From assembly GCA_019057385.1 (NCBI GenBank), contig JAHQJS010000004.1, forward strand, positions 808,585-872,584: a stretch of 64,000 bases of DNA, given 5' to 3'. Made by a program: the position numbers and the translations under genes. The notes under the pieces were generated by a model that was given only the letters and a program-made list of their open reading frames with translations, ran no database searches and had not been told where the DNA came from. Below, piece by piece: positions 16,934 to 26,487 of this stretch. Each line of letters begins with the position of its first letter. The stretch's first letter is position 1. The stretch comes from Candidatus Borrarchaeum weybense. GTDB taxonomy: Archaea > Asgardarchaeota > Sifarchaeia > Borrarchaeales > Borrarchaeaceae.

Positions 16934-18292
16934 ATGCCTCGACAAAACCCACAAAAGATAGTTAAAAGGTTTCAAAAGAAGGTTCCTTGGTTATCCGAAG
17001 TGGTTAATACTGCTGAAATAGCATCTGATCTTAATATAGCTGATTTTCGAGTAACAGCTACTTCTTCAAGCAGATGCAGTATTTGCAAAGGAGGAAAAAT
17101 GCTTTGTGGCAAAATAAGATGTCCACTTCTTGCTAGAATTCGTTCCTATCTGAAAATAAAACCACTTTATGATCAAGAGGTCTTAGAAGGGGCTTCACCT
17201 CCTGGGGTCTTTGTTGGGAGAATAGGATATCCTTATGTATATGCAGGTCCACTTGTTCCTCCTATTCAGGGTGACACCAGTCTTTTAGATGTGCCAGAAC
17301 TTTGGTTTGGCAAATCAATAGAAGATATAGTTGATATGCGATTCAAGCTGGTGCGAGGGAAGTATCGTGTGAATGTCAAGAAGCCTGATGAAGGAGGACG
17401 AATTTTAGATGATACACGGCTTTTAGGACTTGCTGGACGTTCTGTAGACATTGATCTGTCCTTAAAAACAAAACCTAGTTCCACTTTTACATTAAGTTCT
17501 GAAGTACAGCCTATGGGTCCTTCTGCATTAATTAACAATTTAGAAGTTGAAGGAAACATTAAAACTGAACGTCATCTTGAGAAAGCCTATAATGATACCG
17601 ATCTTAAGGCGGCAAATGCTGTTGTTGATCTTTACAACAGCGACGTAAGAGTCTCATCGATCCAGAAGGCTTTTTCTGTTGGATCATTCGGTCTGGAAGG
17701 TCAAAGGAAGTTGGTGCCAACTCGATGGAGTATAACGGCGGTCGACTCAATCCTGTCAAAGGAACTTATGAAGGACGTAAAGCGAAATCCAACTATTAAT
17801 GAATTTCGTGTCTATGAATCTAATTATCTTGATAACTGTTTTCAAATTCTATTTCTTCCTGAGAACTGGAGATACGAGACCATGGAAGCGTGGTACCCAG
17901 GCACAATTTGGAATCCTGCAGATCAGAATATACATATGTTTAGCGACCATGAAGGTTATCATGGGCGTACCACTTATGCAAAAATTGGTGGATGTTATTA
18001 CGCAGCTAGACTGGCAGTTAATGAACTTCTTGAGAAGGAAAGACGCCAGGCAAGTGTTATTATACTTAGAGAAATTCGACCGGGCTATATTATGCCTGTA
18101 GGCGTGTGGAATGTCAGAGAAAACGTCAGAAACGCTTTGAAACAAAAACCTCTAAAATTCGAAACTCTAAAAGAGGCATTAGATCATGTGCGAGCTCGGT
18201 TACACATCGATCTCGATGTTTGGATAAATAATAGCCAACTTTTGAAGGATGTACTAGTCCAGAAGAAAATTTCGGATTTCTTTCCTACTTGA
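16934..18292 (+). CDS. nreA: NreA-like archaeal DNA repair protein with PCNA-interacting tail
   Basis: This 452-residue protein has the archaeal Nre family pattern: an N-terminal cysteine motif CSICKGGKMLCGKIRCP (about residues 43-60), followed by the blocks SPPGVFVGRIGYPYVYAGPLVPP, DLYNSDVRVSSIQKAFSVGSFGLEGQRKLVPTRWSITAVDSILSK and ARLAVNELLEKERRQASVIILREIRPGY. The last residues QKKISDFF match the PCNA-interacting peptide consensus Qxx(I/L)xxFF. Nre proteins of haloarchaea and Archaeoglobus are linked to the DNA damage response and PCNA. GGTG lies 8 nt before ATG 16934. It sits between two paralogues of unknown role. Confidence 0.9.
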   Translation: MPRQNPQKIVKRFQKKVPWLSEVVNTAEIASDLNIADFRVTATSSSRCSICKGGKMLCGKIRCPLLARIRSYLKIKPLYDQEVLEGASPPGVFVGRIGYPYVYAGPLVPPIQGDTSLLDVPELWFGKSIEDIVDMRFKLVRGKYRVNVKKPDEGGRILDDTRLLGLAGRSVDIDLSLKTKPSSTFTLSSEVQPMGPSALINNLEVEGNIKTERHLEKAYNDTDLKAANAVVDLYNSDVRVSSIQKAFSVGSFGLEGQRKLVPTRWSITAVDSILSKELMKDVKRNPTINEFRVYESNYLDNCFQILFLPENWRYETMEAWYPGTIWNPADQNIHMFSDHEGYHGRTTYAKIGGCYYAARLAVNELLEKERRQASVIILREIRPGYIMPVGVWNVRENVRNALKQKPLKFETLKEALDHVRARLHIDLDVWINNSQLLKDVLVQKKISDFFPT

Positions 18293-18417
18293 GATTTATG
18301 TCTAGTTGAATGGAATATAATCATTAATGAAAAGAAATACAGTATACTTTTACTACAAAATTTATATCTCATTCTTTCAATTTTCTATTTTGAGATTACT
18401 GTTTAGAAGGGATACTT

Positions 18418-19242
18418 TTGCTTCATAATGTGTACATATTTAAAGCAGATGGGGTCTGTCTTTTCACAAGAAAATATGGAAGTCTAGAGACTGATGAAGC
18501 AATTGTGACGGGCTTCTTAAGTGCGATTTCAAATTTTGGAGAGCAAATTGGAACGACTTCACTTCAAAGGCTTGATTTCGGTAATTATCGCATAATTCTT
18601 GTTAATACAGGAGAGAATTTAATAACAGCAGGTGTTATTGACAAGGATGATGACGTTTTTGTCATGGAACATGGCTTGAAGCGATTAACTTTAGATTTTA
18701 AGAGTCACTATGAAAATATCAAAGATAGTGCAATCAGCAATACTCTTTTTGAATCCTATACTGAAAATGCAGACAAGATTTTACAATTTATTTCTGATTC
18801 AAATAAAGAAATTAAAAAATTAAGGAATCTATCAAAGGTCATTAAACAAATGAAAAGTAAATTCGAGATACTACTAGAAGTTATTGCCTCAGGCAAACCT
18901 CTATTTATTTGTTCAGAAAGTCGCGAAATAACGGAACTTTACTGTCATAGTTTGGCAGCCCTCCGCCCTGATATTGAACTCATTCCTTGGATCGACAATG
19001 AGAATGCAGTATATATATTAAAACATCACAAAAACGTAATCGTTGGAATACCGTTACAGTATTTGATGAAACTTGCTGAAGATAAAGAAGTCACCATTGC
19101 TAACCTAACCCACTTTCGTATTCATGGCGCTGTGAAACCTTCAAAAAAATGGAAAGAAGTTGCAAAATATGCAACTAAACAAATCGAAGAATTAGGCGAT
19201 GAGGGAATAACAAAATATATTCAGTCACGGATGGACAACTAA
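18418..19242 (+). CDS. Longin/roadblock-like N-terminal domain fused to an unknown alpha/beta domain
   Basis: This 274-residue protein has an N-terminal domain (1-125) with a five-strand/helix pattern starting VYIFKADGVCLFTRKYGSLETDEAIVTGFLSAISNFGEQIG, reminiscent of longin or roadblock folds that partner small GTPases in Asgard archaea. A short coiled segment leads to the C-terminal domain (about 140-272) shared with the protein at 16186-16812. GAAGGGAT precedes the TTG start. The longin call is by pattern only and needs a structure comparison. It is likely cytoplasmic and may work with the GTPase system. Confidence 0.55.
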   Translation: MLHNVYIFKADGVCLFTRKYGSLETDEAIVTGFLSAISNFGEQIGTTSLQRLDFGNYRIILVNTGENLITAGVIDKDDDVFVMEHGLKRLTLDFKSHYENIKDSAISNTLFESYTENADKILQFISDSNKEIKKLRNLSKVIKQMKSKFEILLEVIASGKPLFICSESREITELYCHSLAALRPDIELIPWIDNENAVYILKHHKNVIVGIPLQYLMKLAEDKEVTIANLTHFRIHGAVKPSKKWKEVAKYATKQIEELGDEGITKYIQSRMDN

Positions 19243-19505
19243 TAGTGGTTTCGTTACTCTAAATGCTCTCGTGCGGAAAAGAATTACAGGCCTTTTTTAA
19301 CCTAATTGTCACTTAATTAATCATCCTTTGCGCAGAGAGGAATTTGCGATATTTAAATGACATCAGGTAAAGAGTTTTGTCACAAAACAAATAAATATAA
19401 GGAAACCATGCGAATATCGCATAAGTACAGTTTTAATTCATTGAAAAACTCACAGAAATCATGATAACATGGGAACTATGCTAAGTTGATAAGAGGTGAA
19501 CTATA

Positions 19506-19748
19506 ATGGAAGAATCTACTCATGATGATGACCTTGTAAAACAGTTGAAAGAACTTCAAAACATTATAAACGACTTCGTTGAAGACAAATGTGAACGCAA
19601 TGAAGTCTTCAAAAAAATTATGTTGGTCTATAAATTCATGCAAAAGGACATAGCTTCTACCATGGGTGCTATTGCAAGCCCTTGTGGTGGATGTGGCAAG
19701 AATATACCCACAAAGACAAAAGAAGCGGAAAAGAGCATCTATAGTTAA
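19506..19748 (+). CDS. Small hypothetical protein with terminal CxxC, 80 residues
   Basis: The ATG is preceded by AAGAGGTG (19493-19498 region). The product is a mostly helical acidic domain (residues 1-58) and a C-terminal 'SPCGGCGKNIPT' cysteine pair that could bind zinc or undergo redox change. No family is recognised. A T-rich stretch follows the stop codon. It lies just upstream of the Yip1/ABC operon but is separated from it by a promoter. Confidence 0.5.
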   Translation: MEESTHDDDLVKQLKELQNIINDFVEDKCERNEVFKKIMLVYKFMQKDIASTMGAIASPCGGCGKNIPTKTKEAEKSIYS

Positions 19749-19973
19749 GGAAAAAAATATACAATCATATTCTAAAATATTTTCTAATTTTCCTCTTTCA
19801 TTCTTGATACAAGCTTTAATTATTGTTGCGCGCACCCAGTCTCCTTTTAAGTTTTGATTTTCCCGAAAGTTTTAAATACTTAATGCGCCTATTTATTTTT
19901 TGTACGTTTTAGAAAATTAAAACGTATTATATGATTAAATGATAACGATCACACAAATTATGGAGGTTGAAAG
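19749..19973 (+). promoter_or_regulatory. Promoter and operator-like inverted repeat upstream of the first Yip1/ABC operon
   Basis: The TATA-like TTTTAAATACTT lies at about 19870-19881. A perfect inverted repeat TACGTTTT-N8-AAAACGTA follows at 19903-19926, at the expected transcript start. A closely related 24-bp inverted repeat, TACGTTTGA-N6-TCAAACGTA, lies at 26514-26537 at the second operon's promoter. The half-site TACGTTT and the total length are the same. It is probably the operator of the winged-helix proteins encoded in these operons. Confidence 0.65.
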
Positions 19974-20690
19974 ATGAGCGAAATGACAACAACAGAAAAA
20001 ACCAAAGCAGTACTTCAAACAGTAGCAGAGAATCTTAAAGTTTTGTATCAACGAGCATATCGAGCATTAACTTTTGACAAAAGTGTATACAATGAAGTCA
20101 AGGATGACCCAGAAGCAACTATTCCGTCAGCGATAATGCCTTTTCTAATTGAGATCGCATTTCTTTTCATTGTGGGAATTGCAACGATTCCACTCTGGCT
20201 CATGTACGGCTCTAATGCACAAATTCAAGGAAATATTACCCCTGCACATTGGGCTGCTGGAATCGGAATCGCTATTTCAGCGTCGGTAGTATTTTTCTTA
20301 GGCACATTTCTTATATGGGTTATATCACAAGCGATCATTGCGCGATTTGCGGGAGTTAAAGAACTTCAGATAAAGCAAGTATTAAGGAGCTCAGCGTTTG
20401 CTTTTGTTCCGTTATTCTTTGCACCCTTTGTCGTTGTAGCTACAATGTATGCTGCAGTGGCGGGAGCTGAAATTGGAGCAGCTGCAATCTTCTTGATCGG
20501 TGGCGGAATTATTTTCATTCTTGTCGTGATCAATAATATCCTAGCATTCAGAGAAATAACCGGTGTTACCACTGGAGTCTCAATTATGTCGAATACATTT
20601 GCCTTTGTATTAGCTAGCATTCTAGGTATCCTGATGACTGTTGCCTATGGGTTTTCATTAGCAGGTATCGCTTGGCTTGTTTTGGCTTAG
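19974..20690 (+). CDS. Yip1-like multi-pass membrane protein
   Basis: This 238-residue protein has a cytoplasmic N-terminus (about 1-55) with the conserved LTFDKSVYNEVKDDPEAT segment and then five membrane helices, as in Yip1/YIPF domain proteins. In eukaryotes these bind Rab GTPases; in archaea the role is unknown. GGAGG precedes the ATG. A paralogue lies at 58595-59260 (shared DKSVY-EVKDDP and the C-terminal FREV/I-TTGVSI block), and a decayed stub lies at 26566-26650. It heads the operon that continues with the ABC ATPase and permease. Confidence 0.8.
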   Translation: MSEMTTTEKTKAVLQTVAENLKVLYQRAYRALTFDKSVYNEVKDDPEATIPSAIMPFLIEIAFLFIVGIATIPLWLMYGSNAQIQGNITPAHWAAGIGIAISASVVFFLGTFLIWVISQAIIARFAGVKELQIKQVLRSSAFAFVPLFFAPFVVVATMYAAVAGAEIGAAAIFLIGGGIIFILVVINNILAFREITGVTTGVSIMSNTFAFVLASILGILMTVAYGFSLAGIAWLVLA

Positions 20691-20780
20691 ATTGTTGCAG
20701 TGAATTTGACAAACAATTCTTCCCCATTTTTTTTCAATTTTTTTTCTGAAGTAACGAATTTAATGTATGGAGGCATAAAA

Positions 20781-21557
20781 TTGGCTGAAAAGGATGATAT
20801 AGTAGTAGAGGCAGTCAATTTAAACAAAGAATATTATTTAGGAGAAATAACAGTTCCCGCTTTGAGAGAAATCAACATGAAGGTGAAAAAGGGAGAATTC
20901 ATCGTTATCATGGGACCTTCAGGAAGTGGGAAATCAACGTTACTAAACATAATAGGTGGTCTAGATAATCCTACCTCAGGAAAAGTCTACATTAATGGGC
21001 AGGACATTTCAGAAATGTCGGATGGAACCTTAACTGAACTGAGAGCGCAGGAGATTGGTTTTATCTTTCAATTTTATAATCTTGTTCCCGTACTGAGTGC
21101 GTTTGAAAATGTGGAATTACCAATGATGGTAAATGGGATTTCAGAAAAACAAGGAAAGAAACGGGCTAAAGAACTTTTAGAAATGGTTGGGCTCGCTGAT
21201 CGAATGCATCACCGACCAGATGAACTCAGCGGTGGACAACGACAGCGGGTGTCCATTGCACGCGCACTTGCGAACAAACCATCAATTGTAGTGGCAGATG
21301 AACCTACAGGTGATGTCGATACACGCACCGGTGATGAGATTTTGGAATTGATGCATGACTTAAACAAAAACATGGGCGTGACATTCATTGTTATCACTCA
21401 CGATCCCAACATTGCAGAACATTGTGATAGACTCATTCGAATAGTTGATGGGCAAATTGCATCAGATAAGCCGACAGTGCATGAAATACTATCCATTACC
21501 AATGAGGAACTGAGAGCCTACAAAGGTTTCACCGGGTATATCAGTGATTCTAGATGA
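20781..21557 (+). CDS. ABC transporter ATPase, MacB/LolD type
   Basis: This 258-residue ATPase starts at TTG 20781, with GGAGG 7 nt upstream; a longer frame from 20700 lacks a ribosome site. Motifs: Walker [11 protein letters not shown]-loop region FIFQFYNLVPVLSAFENVELPM typical of MacB/LolD proteins, signature LSGGQRQR, Walker B VVADEPTGDVDT and H-loop ITHD. It should energise the FtsX-type permease encoded 25 nt downstream. Such pairs move lipoproteins, peptides or signals across or out of the membrane rather than importing solutes; the substrate here is unknown. Confidence 0.92.
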   Translation: MAEKDDIVVEAVNLNKEYYLGEITVPALREINMKVKKGEFIVIMGPSGSGKSTLLNIIGGLDNPTSGKVYINGQDISEMSDGTLTELRAQEIGFIFQFYNLVPVLSAFENVELPMMVNGISEKQGKKRAKELLEMVGLADRMHHRPDELSGGQRQRVSIARALANKPSIVVADEPTGDVDTRTGDEILELMHDLNKNMGVTFIVITHDPNIAEHCDRLIRIVDGQIASDKPTVHEILSITNEELRAYKGFTGYISDSR

Positions 21558-21582
21558 GTATACTAAATGAAGGGGGTATTTT

Positions 21583-24537
21583 ATGCAACTAGGAATCTTA
21601 GGAGCAAATGTGATCGTATTAGTCATTCCCGTGATTATTGTTATACTCGTGTTTCTTCTTTGGAAAGATAAGCGCTTAGTTAAGATGGCATTTCGCAACC
21701 TAGGGCGAAGAAAGACTCGTAATTTTCTCACTGTGGTAGGAGTGATGGCCTCTGTCAGTTTGTATGTAGCATTTAACATAGCTAGTGATAATACGTATCA
21801 AATTGTTTACAACGTGGTTGAACTTCTGGGAGGCAACGTAGATTTCGAAGTCAGTCGAGTTGATGGTGAACCCTTTAATGAAGACCTTCTCGAGGACATC
21901 TTGCAGGTGGAGGGAGTGAAAGCAGCAGCCCCTCGGATACAGCGATATAGTGTGATCTATGTCAAAGCTGATGGAAACTCGACCACGGCAGTTGTTGTTG
22001 GCATAGATCCACAGTACGATAACGAGTTTGGAGAGCTCTTTGATTACAACACTAGCGAATCCATCGATACCAGTGAAGTCCTTACTGGAAAGGTCGCCAT
22101 AGTGAGTGAATCGCTGATGGATGGCATTAATTGGCAGGAAGAAGTCAATGATGATGAGTTTGAGATCGTCAATGCCACCGTTGGAGATAGCATGATGATT
22201 AAATACCGAGGTGGAAGCACAATAAAGAAGGAGCGTTGGGAGATCGCCTCTTTTGCAGAAGTTACTGGTAAAGCCCAACAAGTGGGTTGGGGTTCGTGCG
22301 TCTTTATATCATTAGAAAGCGCCCAAAAGTTCTTTCCCAAGTGTAAGGGAAAGGTTGATCAGATTATAGTAGAAATGGATCCAGCGTACGGAACTGAATG
22401 GCAAGAAGTGCAGCAAAGAATTAAGGATGTAGTAGGAGAGGATCTTGAGGTCTTTGCACCAAAACAAGCGACTTTGGAAGCTAACCAAGCTGTCATTTCA
22501 TTTATTCAATTAGGTATCTTTTTCGCTGGAGCGGCAACATTGCTTGCGATGTTATTTCTGATATTTAATACAGCAAATATGACCATAGCCGAGCGTAAGT
22601 ATGAAATAGGAGTCCTTCGATCCACTGGGTTTAAGAAAAGGCATGTCTTTAGGATCTTTCTTTACGAAATTCTTGCATTCGGCATAGCGGGATCCGCAAT
22701 TGGTATATTCGCCGGTATATGGCTATCAGATGGACTAACGTGGTACTTCAAAACTCTAATACAAATACCTATCGATGTGCCCTTTGAAGAGATGAAAGGC
22801 GTTGCTATTAATCCAGGATATCTCATAGAAGGTTTTGTTCTTGGCGTCATCTTCACACTACTTGGAGGCTTGTATCCGCTTTTCAGTATAACTAATTTGA
22901 ACGTCATAAACGCACTGCGACCAGAAGCCCGATCAAGCAAGAAACTCACTTTGAAACATAGGATTCGATGGGTCGCTAGTGGGAGCGTACTCCTCGGTGT
23001 TGGTTTGAGTCTTATATTCGTTTTACCGTTTGTTCTGGGACTTGAAATTTCATTTCTTACGAGTATATTCCTGTTAATGGTGGCAACTGGAATAATACTC
23101 CTATTGGGTGGTCTTAAACGAAAATACCTAACGATTGGTGCAGGCGTAGTACTACTAGCAGTCGGTCTTTTTGATGTGTTCTTCGGTGGTTCAATTATTT
23201 CGATTTTTGCTCTCATGATAGGCTCTATCATCTTTACTGCAGGCATCCTCAGAGGTGTAGGAGGTGCGTTCGATTTCATCGTTGGACGTATTCCAGGGTT
23301 AAAGTATGTAAGCAATTTGGCGTCTAAGAACATAGCAAGAAAGCGGACCAGATCTACTCTTACCTTTGGAATTTTTACGATTTGTTTAGCGCTTGTAATT
23401 GCAATAGCTTCAATCATGACAGCACTCGAAATTGGAATTTTGGATTTCGTTGACCAAAGCTTAGAAGGTAACCTGATCGTTGGTACTGATGTTGGAGCAC
23501 CCCCTACTCTCAGCGGAAATATTACAAGAAATATTGAAGGTATTCACTGGGCAAATACAAGTGAAGGAATGATTCCAGCCTGCACTGTCTTGGAAGGAGC
23601 GGGTGCACGTTTCGAACTGTGGGATGAAGATTACGATTCGCTGCTTATAGGTATCAATAGCACTAATTATGTTGTCGTGAATGAACAAACTCTACCGTCT
23701 AAAATCATTGATCCAAATGGTACAGATACTTTCAAGTTATTTAAGCGACTTAAGAATCCACACGAAAATGCTTGTATCATAAGTGATAGACTTGCCTATG
23801 AACTCAATGTCAAAGTGGGACAAAAAACACCGATACAAATCTCAGCACATGGAAACACAACGGAGTTCAAAGTTATTGGGATAATGCATGAAGATTTATT
23901 CGGCTATCCGCAACCGGGTTACTTCTGCTTAATTGACATTGATCGTTTCTATGAATTTGGCGTTGATAAAACGGTCCATACTTTCTTCATTAAATTAGAC
24001 CGACGCTATATGAACGGCACAGCAGTTGATCCGCAAGTCGTGGCAGACCAGATCGACGAAAGGTGGGGCGACGAATACAAACTAGAATTTGTAATGAAAG
24101 AAGACATCAAACAGGAAGTTCACGAACAAGCCAAACAAATAGGGACATTCTTCAATATCATAACCTATTCCAGTATCGTTGTTGGCTTGCTAGTTTTGGC
24201 AACCACTATGATCAAAATAGTCAGTGAGAGACGGCGCGAAATTGGCTTACTCCGAACAATAGGCATAAAAAAACAGGGCGTGATAATGCTTATCCTTTCT
24301 GAGTCGATATTCCTGGCTCTTATCGGGCTTTTGCTTGGGATTATCGATGGATACATCTTAGGATATACACTTGTTCAGGCATTGGGTGACGTAGGTCCTA
24401 TGCAGTTTGTAATGCCGTGGGACGCTATTGTCCAAACTACTGTAGTGGCACTCGCAATTGCAGTCATCGGTGCGATATTTCCCGCGTGGAAAGCCAGTCG
24501 GATACCTCCAGCTGAGTCATTGAGATATACAGGATAG
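21583..24537 (+). CDS. FtsX/MacB-type ABC permease, double-module
   Basis: This 984-residue membrane protein has a leading membrane helix (about 5-25) and then two FtsX modules. Module one begins LGRRKTRNFLTVVGVMASVSLYVAF (about 45), has a large extracellular domain, and an FtsX core with AERKYEIGVLRSTGFKKRHVFRIFLYE (about 340). Module two begins NIARKRTRSTLTFGIFTICLALVIA (about 584) and has SERRREIGLLRTIGIKKQGVIMLILSE (about 880). GGGGG precedes the ATG. With the ATPase it forms a mechanotransmitting or export ABC system. A homologue with a different outer domain lies at 28999. Confidence 0.9.
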   Translation: MQLGILGANVIVLVIPVIIVILVFLLWKDKRLVKMAFRNLGRRKTRNFLTVVGVMASVSLYVAFNIASDNTYQIVYNVVELLGGNVDFEVSRVDGEPFNEDLLEDILQVEGVKAAAPRIQRYSVIYVKADGNSTTAVVVGIDPQYDNEFGELFDYNTSESIDTSEVLTGKVAIVSESLMDGINWQEEVNDDEFEIVNATVGDSMMIKYRGGSTIKKERWEIASFAEVTGKAQQVGWGSCVFISLESAQKFFPKCKGKVDQIIVEMDPAYGTEWQEVQQRIKDVVGEDLEVFAPKQATLEANQAVISFIQLGIFFAGAATLLAMLFLIFNTANMTIAERKYEIGVLRSTGFKKRHVFRIFLYEILAFGIAGSAIGIFAGIWLSDGLTWYFKTLIQIPIDVPFEEMKGVAINPGYLIEGFVLGVIFTLLGGLYPLFSITNLNVINALRPEARSSKKLTLKHRIRWVASGSVLLGVGLSLIFVLPFVLGLEISFLTSIFLLMVATGIILLLGGLKRKYLTIGAGVVLLAVGLFDVFFGGSIISIFALMIGSIIFTAGILRGVGGAFDFIVGRIPGLKYVSNLASKNIARKRTRSTLTFGIFTICLALVIAIASIMTALEIGILDFVDQSLEGNLIVGTDVGAPPTLSGNITRNIEGIHWANTSEGMIPACTVLEGAGARFELWDEDYDSLLIGINSTNYVVVNEQTLPSKIIDPNGTDTFKLFKRLKNPHENACIISDRLAYELNVKVGQKTPIQISAHGNTTEFKVIGIMHEDLFGYPQPGYFCLIDIDRFYEFGVDKTVHTFFIKLDRRYMNGTAVDPQVVADQIDERWGDEYKLEFVMKEDIKQEVHEQAKQIGTFFNIITYSSIVVGLLVLATTMIKIVSERRREIGLLRTIGIKKQGVIMLILSESIFLALIGLLLGIIDGYILGYTLVQALGDVGPMQFVMPWDAIVQTTVVALAIAVIGAIFPAWKASRIPPAESLRYTG

Positions 24538-24614
24538 TCTGTGTACACTTCTTCTATCCTTTTCTTTCCTTTATTCAATAACAAACAAAAAACGACAAAA
24601 AAGAGGAGATAAAT

Positions 24615-24701
24615 ATGCCAAGTCTTATGAACGAAAATATTTGTTGGACTCTGCTATTGCTCTGTTTATGTGTATTGGTCATCTTATATGGCCTAATTTA
24701 G
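24615..24701 (+). CDS. Tiny single-span membrane protein, 28 residues
   Basis: The strong ribosome site AAGAGGAGAT lies before ATG 24615. The peptide is MPSLMNEN followed by an 18-20 residue hydrophobic run rich in Leu/Cys (WTLLLLCLCVLVILYGLI), which fits one membrane helix. It is placed right after the permease gene in the same direction and could be an accessory subunit of the ABC complex. The support is the ribosome site plus composition; no family is known. Confidence 0.5.
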   Translation: MPSLMNENICWTLLLLCLCVLVILYGLI

Positions 24702-24728
24702 AAAGGATGTCTAAACTTAGGAGGAATT

Positions 24729-24905
24729 TTGACCATAACCAATTCGTACATGATAGATTTCTTGACCATAAGCTATACAGGTTGTGTCATTACAAGAGTC
24801 CTAACAATCAAAGGAAGAAATAAAACCTTATATAATAAGGAATATCCACATTTATCTGTTATCGTGCTTGATGTATGGATGGTTATCACCGGAGGTTTTA
24901 GATAA
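24729..24905 (+). CDS. Possible small ORF, 58 codons (weak)
   Basis: TTG 24729 follows GGAGG (24720-24724) with short spacing. The frame stays open to TAA 24903-24905, ending just before the next gene's ATG. The translation is not clearly protein-like, and part of it contains the next gene's ribosome site. It may be chance; it is listed because the ribosome site is good. Confidence 0.2.
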   Translation: MTITNSYMIDFLTISYTGCVITRVLTIKGRNKTLYNKEYPHLSVIVLDVWMVITGGFR

Positions 24906-24906
24906 G

Positions 24907-25776
24907 ATGAATGAGATCTCAGTTATTGGACGGATAAAAGAAGGATTCAAGATCTGGAGAAAAGGATGGTTAAGCTTCATACTTGCTGTAATTTTGCTAT
25001 CATTTGTTTTTATAATCGTATTGATCCCAGTGAGTTTTGGCATTGCGGGTATTGCGGGTATTGGAGTTTATTTTGAAGAAAGTTTGATTTCAGTAGCGAT
25101 AACAGCTTTTACGGTAACAGTTTTTGGCATCGCATTTAATTTCATTGTTATCGGAACGATGTGCGGTCTAGGAAAAGAACTCATCGAGATCGAAGATACC
25201 CGAGCCGAAAACACTCTGCACTACATTAAAAGTTTTGGTTTAAGATTTGCTGCGATAGGTATCATAATCGGAGCTGTAGTTATTGGACCGTTTATGGTTG
25301 TAGGTATCACCTTCGCCTTCATAAACATCTTACCTGCTCTCTCATTAAATCTGTGGGCAGGTATTGCAGTTAGCATTTTATCGTTTATTGTTGCCTTTTT
25401 CCTCTTCGTTCCTTTCGCCCTCTCGATACCAGCATGCCTTATAGAGGATATAGGGCCAATTGAATCAATAAAAACCAGTTTTCACGCTTTCAGAAAGAAT
25501 CCTAAGACAATATCAGTATTGCTAGCGTCATTTATTGTAATTTTCGTTGCTTTACTTGCGCTTCCTATCATAGGTTTAATAATCGGATTTGTTCAAACAC
25601 CCTTTGCTGTGATATTAGCCGGTGTTCTTGGCACATTTGCTGTTATAGCATTCTTTGTTTGTATTTTTGTGATTCTCCCGGTAATGTGCGTCACGTTTAC
25701 AAAATTTTACTATGATTACAAACTCCCAGAAAAGGAGGAGGTTTCTGAAGAAGATCTGCCAATAAGGCTACTTTAA
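24907..25776 (+). CDS. Multi-pass membrane protein (DUF4013-like), paralogue of 26697-27536
   Basis: This protein of about 289 residues starts at ATG 24907 behind GGAGG with 11-nt spacing, the same layout as its paralogue. The N-terminus ISVIGRIKEGFKIWRKGWLSFIL leads into about six membrane helices. Conserved between the two copies are GKELIE-EDTRAEN-L-Y, FALSIPA-x-IED-IESIKTS and the C-terminal CVTFTKFYYDYKLPEK. It resembles DUF4013 or glycerophosphodiesterase-type membrane domains, but the match is by pattern only. A winged-helix regulator gene follows in the operon. Confidence 0.7.
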   Translation: MNEISVIGRIKEGFKIWRKGWLSFILAVILLSFVFIIVLIPVSFGIAGIAGIGVYFEESLISVAITAFTVTVFGIAFNFIVIGTMCGLGKELIEIEDTRAENTLHYIKSFGLRFAAIGIIIGAVVIGPFMVVGITFAFINILPALSLNLWAGIAVSILSFIVAFFLFVPFALSIPACLIEDIGPIESIKTSFHAFRKNPKTISVLLASFIVIFVALLALPIIGLIIGFVQTPFAVILAGVLGTFAVIAFFVCIFVILPVMCVTFTKFYYDYKLPEKEEVSEEDLPIRLL

Positions 25777-25831
25777 CGAAGATATTTTGCAAACGATCCA
25801 ATACAAAAAAGCGACTTAGGTGAAACCTGAA

Positions 25832-26431
25832 ATGCAACAAACTATGGTTGTAAGAGATAAGGAAGTTCTGAAATCACTTATATCACCGATCCGATCGAAG
25901 ATCTTACAACTTCTTATCAACGAAGAACTTGCAGTTCAACAATTGGCAAATAAGTTAGAAACATCTGCCGGCTCAGCATATTATCATGTAAAAGGTTTAC
26001 AGGACGCTGGACTCGTTGAAGAAACGCGTACAGAAATGGAAAAGAATATCATGATGCGGTTTTACCGTGCGGTAGCGAGGCAGTTCAAGGTTGATTTTAG
26101 TATAATTACTGACGAGGCTGATGAAGAGGTTACCAAATGGGTCAAGAGCCGTGTAGAAAGCATAATTACTGGTTTGCAAGCGTATAATATTGTAATCCCA
26201 AAAGAAAAATTTCCTGATGCTGTAAAGTATTTAACAGAGTTAGTTAACCTCGAAAACAAGATAAAGGAAGAGATCTCACCTACGAGTCCTGAACTATTGA
26301 ATAATATTGCACCCTCCATACGTGAAGATATTTCTTCCCTCATGGAAATGTATCATCAAAATCAAGACAATGATTTAATCAATGCGCGAGAAAAACTGAT
26401 CTCTTTTCTAAGGAAATATGAAAAAACCTGA
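25832..26431 (+). CDS. ArsR-like winged-helix regulator, first copy
   Basis: This 199-residue protein has an N-terminal winged helix (residues about 8-75: VLKSLISPIRSKILQLLINEELAVQQLANKLETSAGSAYYHVKGLQDAGLVEETRTEMEKNI-MRFYRAVA), as in HTH_20/ArsR proteins, and a helical C-terminal domain (about 95-195) that may dimerise or sense a ligand. ATG 25832 has AGGTG 9 nt upstream; GTG 25820 is an alternative. It is the last gene of the first operon and a paralogue of 27562-28185. The inverted repeat at 26514 and its twin at 19903 are candidate binding sites. Confidence 0.85.
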   Translation: MQQTMVVRDKEVLKSLISPIRSKILQLLINEELAVQQLANKLETSAGSAYYHVKGLQDAGLVEETRTEMEKNIMMRFYRAVARQFKVDFSIITDEADEEVTKWVKSRVESIITGLQAYNIVIPKEKFPDAVKYLTELVNLENKIKEEISPTSPELLNNIAPSIREDISSLMEMYHQNQDNDLINAREKLISFLRKYEKT

Positions 26432-26487
26432 AAGATTTCAGCACTGTTTTTACCGAAAACTAGATTTTTTATCTTTTTTTCATAAAA

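Noticed and set aside
22662..23417. 251-codon leftward frame within the permease gene
   Set aside because: It is antisense to a well-conserved FtsX permease, with no ribosome site and a biased shadow composition.
24641..24823. 60-codon open frame after the first permease
   Set aside because: It overlaps the better-supported 28-residue gene in another frame and lacks a ribosome site.
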